Below, in pieces: positions 4,909-10,137 of a DNA stretch of 10,137 nucleotides. The position numbers and the translations under genes were made by a program. The DNA comes from an uncultured Polaribacter sp. GTDB lineage: Bacteria; Bacteroidota; Bacteroidia; Flavobacteriales; Flavobacteriaceae. The stretch covers positions 1-10,137 of the forward strand of contig CALHCK010000177.1 in assembly GCA_937936695.1 (NCBI GenBank), read 5' to 3'. Positions within the stretch are counted from its first letter, which is position 1, and every line of letters begins with the position of its first letter. The notes beneath the pieces are model-generated. The model was given only the letters and a program-made list of their open reading frames with translations. It made no database searches and had not been told where the DNA came from.

Positions 4909-5772
4909 ATGCAAAAAATTAAAAATTTAGCGTATTTATTTATTTTCTCTACAGTATTACTTTCTTGTGGAGAGTATTCTAAAGTATTAAATAAGGGTAC
5001 TACAGAAGAGCAATTTAAAATGGCCGTAAAAATGTATGAGAGTAAAAAATACTCAAAAGCATTAGGTTTATTTGAAAAAATCACGCCCACTTATAAGGGC
5101 AAACCACAAATGGAGCGTATCGGTTTTATGATTGCTCAATCTAATTTTAACGAAAAAAATTATTCAACATCGGCTTACTATTTTGATAGGTTTGTAAAGA
5201 ATTATCCTAAAAGCTCTAAAAAAGAAGAAGCTGCATTTTTATCTGCATATAGTTATAAACTAGCATCTCCAATTTATAGTAAAGATCCTGCTGATACAAA
5301 CAAAGCACTAGAAGCTTTTCAGCACTTTATAAGTGAATACCCAAATTCAGATAAAATAGAAGAAGCGAATACACATTATAAAGAGTTAAGATACAAGCTT
5401 CAAAAAAAATACTTTGAAATAGCAAAAACATATTATAGAACAGCAGATTACGATTTAAGAAATTACAAAGCAGCTATTCAGGCATTCGATAATTTATTGT
5501 CAGATTATTTAGGGTCAGAGTTTAAAGAACAAGCACTTTTATATCGTTTAAAAGCAGCACACGATTTTGTTTTAAAAAGTACTACTAGAAGAAAACCAGA
5601 AAGAATAACAGATGCTATTGAAGCTTATGGTAAGTTAAAAAGAAACTTTCCGGAGTCTAAATATATGGAGGAAGCTAATGAAATGTTAGCAACACTTAAA
5701 GAAGAAAAAATAGCAACTGAAAATTACATTGCAAAACAAAAAGAATTTGTAGTAAATTCTAAAAAGAAATAA
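4909..5772 (+). CDS. bamD: Outer membrane assembly lipoprotein BamD
   Basis: BamD is an inner-leaflet outer-membrane lipoprotein that partners BamA in inserting beta-barrel proteins. The 287-residue protein starts with a lipoprotein signal peptide ending in the lipobox L17-L18-S19-C20, so Cys20 is the lipidated residue. The mature part is a chain of TPR-like helical pairs. Recognisable units include AVKMYESKKYSKALGLFEKI (about 38-57), YSTSAYYFDRFVKNYPKS, ALEAFQHFISEYPNS, YKAAIQAFDNLLSDYLGS and DAIEAYGKLKRNFPES. The 'A..F..F...YP.S' ends of the repeats are characteristic of the BamD/YfiO family. It is somewhat longer than the roughly 245-residue E. coli protein, with a charged C-terminal tail. 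No other Met precedes the lipobox, so the ATG at 4909 is secure. It leads a four-gene cluster. Confidence 0.93.
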   Translation: MQKIKNLAYLFIFSTVLLSCGEYSKVLNKGTTEEQFKMAVKMYESKKYSKALGLFEKITPTYKGKPQMERIGFMIAQSNFNEKNYSTSAYYFDRFVKNYPKSSKKEEAAFLSAYSYKLASPIYSKDPADTNKALEAFQHFISEYPNSDKIEEANTHYKELRYKLQKKYFEIAKTYYRTADYDLRNYKAAIQAFDNLLSDYLGSEFKEQALLYRLKAAHDFVLKSTTRRKPERITDAIEAYGKLKRNFPESKYMEEANEMLATLKEEKIATENYIAKQKEFVVNSKKK

Positions 5773-5781
5773 TAATTAATT

Positions 5782-6102
5782 ATGGATTACAAAGACACAA
5801 AGGCAGCATTAAGTACAATTACTTATGATAAAAATGAAATAGAAGCGCCAACGCAAAATATTTACGAAGCGATTTCTATTATAGCTAAAAGAGCCACTCA
5901 AATTAATGGAGACTTAAAAAAAGAGTTGGTAGATAAGTTAGATGAATTTGCTACTTATAATGATAGTTTAGAAGAGGTTTTTGAAAACAAAGAGCAGATA
6001 GAAGTATCTAAGTTTTACGAAAGATTACCTAAACCTACTGCAATTGCTTTAGAAGAGTGGTTAAACGACAAAGTTTACTTTAGAACTCCTGATGCCGAAT
6101 AA
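5782..6102 (+). CDS. rpoZ: RNA polymerase omega subunit, Bacteroidota type
   Basis: The small omega subunit helps fold and hold the beta' subunit of RNA polymerase. The 106-residue protein contains the phrase NIYEAISIIAKRATQI (26-41), which corresponds to the conserved omega helix with its A-K-R-A core (A35-A38). The remainder, notably YNDSLEEVFENKEQIEVSKFYERLPKPT, is the C-terminal extension I associate with flavobacterial omega proteins. It is too diverged from E. coli omega for a confident call on motif alone. The position between bamD and coaBC supports it, since that order is usual in the family. It starts 9 nt after the bamD stop. Its stop codon overlaps the coaBC start by one base (TAATG), which suggests coupled translation. 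Confidence 0.85.
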   Translation: MDYKDTKAALSTITYDKNEIEAPTQNIYEAISIIAKRATQINGDLKKELVDKLDEFATYNDSLEEVFENKEQIEVSKFYERLPKPTAIALEEWLNDKVYFRTPDAE

Positions 6103-7313
6103 TGTCTGTATTACAAGGTAAAAAAGTTCTTTTAGGTATAACAGCAGGTATAGCCGCTTATAAAACGGCTACATTAGTAAGATCATTTATAAAATCTGGA
6201 GCAGAGGTAAAAGTTGTTATGACACCAACTGCAAAAGATTTTGTAACTCCACTAACCTTATCAACACTTTCTAAAAACCCAGTTAATTCTACTTTTTATG
6301 AAAAAGAAGAAGAAAATGAGTTGTGGAACAATCATGTTGAATTAGGCTTGTGGGCAGATTATATGGTTATTGCTCCTGCAACAGCAAATACACTTTCTAA
6401 AATGACAAATGGGGTTTGTAATAATTTATTACTTGCCACATATTTGTCTGCAAAATGCCCTGTGTATTTTGCACCAGCAATGGATTTAGATATGTACATT
6501 CATCCATCAACTAAAAAAAGTTTAGACGCTTTACAGAGTTACGGAAACGTAATGATTCCGGCAACGTCTGGAGAACTAGCAAGTGGTTTGGTAGGAGAGG
6601 GGAGAATGGCTGAACCAGAAGATATTGTTGCATTTATAGAAAAAGACATAACCTCTAAGCTACCATTAAGAGGCAAAAAAATATTGTTAACAGCAGGTCC
6701 AACCTATGAGGCAATAGACCCTGTGCGTTTTATTGGAAATCATTCTTCTGGTAAAATGGGATTTGCAATAGCTAATGCTGCGGCAAATTTAGGTGCAGAA
6801 GTTTTTTTAATTTCAGGTCCAAGTAACCAGCAAATAAAACACCCTTTAGTTCATAGAATTGATGTAGTATCTGCAGATGATATGTACGATGCGGCGCATA
6901 CTTATTTTAATACTGTAGATGTTGCAATACTTTCTGCTGCAGTTGCAGATTATAAACCAAAAAATGTTGCGCATCAGAAAATAAAAAAGAAAGATTCTTC
7001 GTTACAGATAGAGTTAGCACCTACCAAAGATATTTTAGCTTCTTTAGGAGCTATTAAAGAAAAACAATTTTTAGTAGGTTTTGCATTAGAAACTAATAAC
7101 GAACTAGAAAATGCAAAAGGTAAGCTTAAACGAAAAAATTTAGATGCTATAGTATTAAATTCTTTACAAGATAAAGGAGCTGGTTTTGCTACAGATACTA
7201 ACAAGATTACTATTATTGATAAAGATTTAACTGAAAAATCATTTGAATTAAAAACAAAAGTAGAAGTAGCTAAAGATATTATAAATGAAATTGTTAAAAA
7301 GATAAATGCGTAA
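6102..7313 (+). CDS. coaBC: Bifunctional CoaBC, coenzyme A synthesis
   Basis: CoaBC makes 4'-phosphopantetheine in two steps: CoaB joins cysteine to 4'-phosphopantothenate, and the flavoprotein CoaC decarboxylates the product. The length of 403 residues is typical. The N-terminal CoaC domain (1-185) has the FMN-binding GITAGIAAYK start, the catalytic H78 in NNHVELGLWAD and the APATANT motif. The C-terminal CoaB domain (about 190-403) shows LLTAGPTYEAIDPVRF, N213 in GNHSSGKMG, AAVADYKPK and the Lys cluster 293-297. Two CoaC residues differ from E. coli. Asp128 (PAMDLDMY) stands where E. coli has Asn125 of PxMNxxMW, and Ser161 (ELASGLVGEGRM) stands where E. coli has the redox Cys158. My recollection is that both are usual in Bacteroidota, so the gene is probably functional. 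It overlaps rpoZ by 1 nt and the next gene by 8 nt. Confidence 0.96.
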   Translation: MSVLQGKKVLLGITAGIAAYKTATLVRSFIKSGAEVKVVMTPTAKDFVTPLTLSTLSKNPVNSTFYEKEEENELWNNHVELGLWADYMVIAPATANTLSKMTNGVCNNLLLATYLSAKCPVYFAPAMDLDMYIHPSTKKSLDALQSYGNVMIPATSGELASGLVGEGRMAEPEDIVAFIEKDITSKLPLRGKKILLTAGPTYEAIDPVRFIGNHSSGKMGFAIANAAANLGAEVFLISGPSNQQIKHPLVHRIDVVSADDMYDAAHTYFNTVDVAILSAAVADYKPKNVAHQKIKKKDSSLQIELAPTKDILASLGAIKEKQFLVGFALETNNELENAKGKLKRKNLDAIVLNSLQDKGAGFATDTNKITIIDKDLTEKSFELKTKVEVAKDIINEIVKKINA

Positions 7314-8196
7314 AACTCTATTACTTTTTGTATTCATTTTTTCGGTTCTTGGTGTAAGATCTCAAGAGCTAAATTGTTTGGTTAATGTAAACTACGATCA
7401 AGTTCAAGGTTCTAATGTTCAGGTTTTTAAAACCTTAGAAAAATCCTTGGGCGAATTTATCAATCAAACAAAATGGACAAGCAGAGAGGTAGAAATAGAA
7501 GAACGTATAAACTGTGCTTTTACAATTATAATAACATCTAGAGACAATAATCAATTTACAGCATCTATACAAGTACAATCTACCAGACCAGGTTATGGTA
7601 GTACTTATGAAACTCCGATTTTAAATATAAGAGACAACGATTTTGATTTTAGGTACAATGAATTTGATCCTTTAATTTACAATCCAAATTCTTTTGATAG
7701 TAACTTAGTGTCTACAATTGTGTTTTATGTAAATATTATTTTAGGTGTAGATGCTGATACTTTTAAATTAAACGGAGGAGAAACCTATTTAAAAGAAGCC
7801 GAAAATGTAATGCTACAAGCACAACAAAGTGGTTCTTCACCTTGGCAAAATGTGGTAGGTACACAAAATAGGTTTTTGTTAATAGACAATCTATTATCAC
7901 CTAAACTAACATCTTTTAGAAAAATTATGTACAATTATCATAGAAATGGTATTGATAAATTTTCTTCTAATGAAAGCGCAGCAAAACAAGCTATAGAAAA
8001 TGCAGTTATTGGTTTAGATGATATTTTTAACAGAACCGTAGGTAATTATTTAATTCGTTTGTTTTTTGATGCTAAATCAGACGAAATTGTAAATATTTAT
8101 AGTGATGGAGCTACCACAAGAAAAAAAGCAAAACTAAAAGAAGTACTTAAAAGAATATCTACAAGTAATAGTTCTAAGTGGAAAGAGATTAAATAA
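7306..8196 (+). CDS. Secreted DUF4835 family protein
   Basis: A 296-residue protein of unknown function with a cleavable signal peptide (RK, then a Leu/Phe core up to about residue 18, with predicted cleavage near RSQ-ELN), so it is periplasmic or beyond. Cys24, just after that site, lacks a lipobox; with the second Cys near residue 70 it could form a disulphide. The pattern ELNCLVNVNYDQVQGSNVQVFKTLEKSLGEFIN followed by TRPGYGSTYETPILN and FDSNLVSTIVFYVNIILG is what I associate with DUF4835, a family found in Bacteroidota beside coaBC and recN. No enzyme motif is visible. The ATG lies inside the end of coaBC with an 8-nt overlap, so translation is probably coupled. It ends 70 nt before recN with no terminator in between. 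Confidence 0.9.
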   Translation: MRKTLLLFVFIFSVLGVRSQELNCLVNVNYDQVQGSNVQVFKTLEKSLGEFINQTKWTSREVEIEERINCAFTIIITSRDNNQFTASIQVQSTRPGYGSTYETPILNIRDNDFDFRYNEFDPLIYNPNSFDSNLVSTIVFYVNIILGVDADTFKLNGGETYLKEAENVMLQAQQSGSSPWQNVVGTQNRFLLIDNLLSPKLTSFRKIMYNYHRNGIDKFSSNESAAKQAIENAVIGLDDIFNRTVGNYLIRLFFDAKSDEIVNIYSDGATTRKKAKLKEVLKRISTSNSSKWKEIK

Positions 8197-8215
8197 AATT
8201 TTCACATAATTATCC

Positions 8216-8246
8216 TTTAAACTTGGTGCAATTTTCACTAATTTTA
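8216..8246 (+). promoter_or_regulatory. Candidate recN promoter
   Basis: TTTA (8216-8219), exactly 19 nt, then TAATTTTA (8239-8246) gives 3/4 and 7/8 matches to the two Bacteroidota boxes with ideal spacing. The predicted start near 8250 leaves a leader of about 17 nt before the recN TTG codon. No terminator separates recN from the gene before it, so the promoter would add to read-through rather than replace it. Confidence 0.45.
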
Positions 8247-8266
8247 TTCTCTAAAATTAAGAGAAT

Positions 8267-9922
8267 TTGTTAGCACAACTTACCATTAATAATTACGCTT
8301 TAATCAATCAATTATCTATTGATTTTTCTTCTGGATTATCTATTATTACAGGTGAAACAGGAGCAGGAAAATCTATTTTATTAGGTGCATTGGGCTTGGT
8401 TTTAGGTAACAGAGCAGATTTATCATCATTAAAAGACACCACTACCAAATGTATTGTAGAGGCAAAAGTGATGATAGAAAATTATAATTTACAAGATTTT
8501 TTTGAAAGTGTAGATTTAGATTACGAACACGAAACACTTATTAGAAGAGAAATATTACCCTCTGGTAAGTCTAGAGCTTTTGTAAACGATACACCAGTAA
8601 CGTTAACAGTTTTAAATAAATTAAGAACAAAGCTAATAGATGTACATTCTCAGCACCAAACAATGGAGCTGTCCGATGCTAATTTTCAATTTTCTATACT
8701 AGACGCTTTAGCAAAAAATCAGGCAAGAATTGCATCTTACAAACGTGGATTTACTCAATTGAGCAAGCTTAAAAAAGAACTATCTGTATTAGAAACACAG
8801 CAAAAAGATGCAAACCAGCAATACGATTATAATTTACATTTGTTTAAAGAATTAGAAGAAGCAAAGGTAAAAGAAGATGAGCAAACGTTTTTAGAAGAAA
8901 AATTAGAAAAGCTTAACAATATAGAAGAAATAAAAGCAAGCTTATCTGAGTCTTTAGAAATTACGGTTAATGAAGAAATAGGTGTACAAAATTTATTAAA
9001 TACTCTAGAAAACAGATTATCTAAAATAGCTTCTTTTTCTAAAGATTACAACGATATTTCAACTAGAATTACTAGTGTAAAAATAGAGATAGACGATATT
9101 GTTGCCGAATTAGAAAAGGCAAACGAAAATGTTGATTTTAACCCAAATGAAGCAGAAGAAATAAACGATAGGTTACAATTACTGTATAATTTACAGAAAA
9201 AACATTTGGTAAGTTCTAACAAAGAATTATTAGTTGTTTTTAATAACTTATCAGAAAAAGTTGCTCAAGTAGAATCTGCAGACGAAGTTATTAAAGAAAA
9301 ACAAGACGAAATAAATGTTGTTTCAGAAAAATTAGATAAAGTTGCTGCACTTATATCTAAAGCAAGAAATAGTGCAATACCAAAGTTAACCAAGCAATTG
9401 CAAGTTTTGTTAACAGATTTAGGAATGGCAAATGCTCGTTTTTCTATAAAAATACTTCCATCAGAAAATTATTTAGCTAATGGTAAAGATGATTTAGAGT
9501 TTTTATTTTCAGCAAACAAAGGAGGACATTTTGGAGAGTTAAAAAAAGTAGCTTCAGGAGGAGAATTGTCTAGAATAATGTTGTCTGTAAAAAAAGTATT
9601 GTCAGACAATATACAATTACCAACTATTATTTTTGATGAAATAGATACAGGAGTTTCAGGAGAAGTATCTAACAAAATAGCCGCTATAATGCAGCAAATG
9701 AGTGCAAATATGCAAGTAATTGCCATAACACACTTACCACAAATTGCCGCAAAAGGTATCAATCATTATAAAGTTTATAAAAAAGAGATTAAAGGAATTA
9801 CTACCTCTAATTTAAAGCTTTTAACAGCAGAAGAAAGAGTTGTAGAAATTGCAGAAATGTTAAGCGGTAAAGACATTTCAGAATCTGCATTAACTCACGC
9901 AAAAGAATTGTTAAACTCATAA
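8267..9922 (+). CDS. recN: DNA repair ATPase RecN
   Basis: RecN is an SMC-like ATPase that acts at double-strand breaks with RecA. The 551 residues match the usual length (about 553 in E. coli). Motifs in order: Walker A GETGAGKS (29-36), the DVHSQHQ segment (125-131), two coiled-coil arms rich in Glu, Lys and Leu (about 155-285 and 300-370), and the ABC signature ASGGELSR (429-436). Walker B IIFDEID (454-460) and the H-loop His489 in AITHLPQ follow. The start is the TTG at 8267, giving MLAQLTINNYAL, which lines up with the normal RecN N-terminus. The first in-frame ATG lies beyond Walker A and would destroy the ATPase. The gene has its own candidate promoter and is followed after 2 nt by a TPR gene. 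Confidence 0.97.
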   Translation: MLAQLTINNYALINQLSIDFSSGLSIITGETGAGKSILLGALGLVLGNRADLSSLKDTTTKCIVEAKVMIENYNLQDFFESVDLDYEHETLIRREILPSGKSRAFVNDTPVTLTVLNKLRTKLIDVHSQHQTMELSDANFQFSILDALAKNQARIASYKRGFTQLSKLKKELSVLETQQKDANQQYDYNLHLFKELEEAKVKEDEQTFLEEKLEKLNNIEEIKASLSESLEITVNEEIGVQNLLNTLENRLSKIASFSKDYNDISTRITSVKIEIDDIVAELEKANENVDFNPNEAEEINDRLQLLYNLQKKHLVSSNKELLVVFNNLSEKVAQVESADEVIKEKQDEINVVSEKLDKVAALISKARNSAIPKLTKQLQVLLTDLGMANARFSIKILPSENYLANGKDDLEFLFSANKGGHFGELKKVASGGELSRIMLSVKKVLSDNIQLPTIIFDEIDTGVSGEVSNKIAAIMQQMSANMQVIAITHLPQIAAKGINHYKVYKKEIKGITTSNLKLLTAEERVVEIAEMLSGKDISESALTHAKELLNS

Positions 9923-9924
9923 AA

Positions 9925-10137
9925 ATGACAGATGAAAACAATGCAGAAGATTTATTCTTTGAAGCAGATAATTTAATTAATGAAAACAATATTCTTGAAG
10001 CTAAAGATCTTCTATTAAGATTGCTTAATGAATATCCAGATTATGGTAGAGCTCACAACCATTTAGGGTGGCTATATTCTGTTAAGTTTAACAATCATAC
10101 CAAAGCTAAAAAACATTTAGAGTTAGCCTTAAAGTTT
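9925..10137 (+). CDS. TPR-repeat protein, truncated by the window edge
   Basis: The first 71 codons of a gene that continues past the right edge. The ATG lies 2 nt after the recN stop, so it is very likely cotranscribed with recN. The start is acidic (MTDENNAEDLFFEADNLI), with no signal peptide, so the protein is probably cytosolic. Residues 13-37 form one helical pair (EADNLINENNILEAKDLLLRLLNEYP). Residues 39-71 form a second with the TPR hallmarks AHNHLGWLY and AKKHLELAL. TPR units mediate protein contacts, so the function cannot be stated from this fragment. Confidence 0.85.
   Translation, partial: MTDENNAEDLFFEADNLINENNILEAKDLLLRLLNEYPDYGRAHNHLGWLYSVKFNNHTKAKKHLELALKF

Overview
The window looks like chromosomal DNA from a member of the Flavobacteriaceae (Bacteroidota). 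It is strongly AT-rich. It lacks Shine-Dalgarno sequences but has several matches to the Bacteroidota promoter consensus (TTTG, about 19 nt, TAnnTTTG). It encodes lipoproteins with short signal peptides, and it carries a gene block typical of this family: dapA, bamD, an omega-like rpoZ, coaBC, a DUF4835 gene and recN. I see no insertion sequence, phage gene, tRNA, rRNA or CRISPR array, and base composition looks uniform. Most of the window is ordinary core genome.

Left part (1-2613). A small lipoprotein gene on the + strand converges on two - strand genes, a NUDIX hydrolase and an M42-family metallo-aminopeptidase. A clear intrinsic terminator ends the peptidase transcript only about 10 nt before the NUDIX start codon.

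Middle (2614-3209). This is the only long stretch without a protein gene, and the most interesting part. On the - strand a near-consensus promoter (TTTG, exactly 19 nt, TACTTTAG) is followed by a perfect 8-bp hairpin at the predicted 5' end. Next come three 20-nt C-run repeats that fall in predicted loops, then a strong intrinsic terminator. Together they outline a small RNA of about 170 nt. I do not recognise it; it could be a known flavobacterial RNA family or a new one.

Right part (3210-10137). All genes here are on the + strand. A gene of unknown function (probably DUF6913) with its own promoter precedes dapA (lysine/diaminopimelate synthesis). Then follows the tight cluster bamD, rpoZ, coaBC and DUF4835, with gaps of 9 nt, -1 nt and -8 nt. 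It apparently starts from a promoter so close to the bamD ATG that the mRNA would be leaderless. recN has its own promoter and a TTG start codon, and is followed after 2 nt by a TPR-protein gene that runs off the right edge. The block mixes outer-membrane assembly (BamD), transcription (omega), coenzyme A synthesis (CoaBC) and DNA repair (RecN), so shared growth-linked expression is a better explanation than a shared pathway. The CoaBC decarboxylase domain lacks two residues that are catalytic in the E. coli enzyme.
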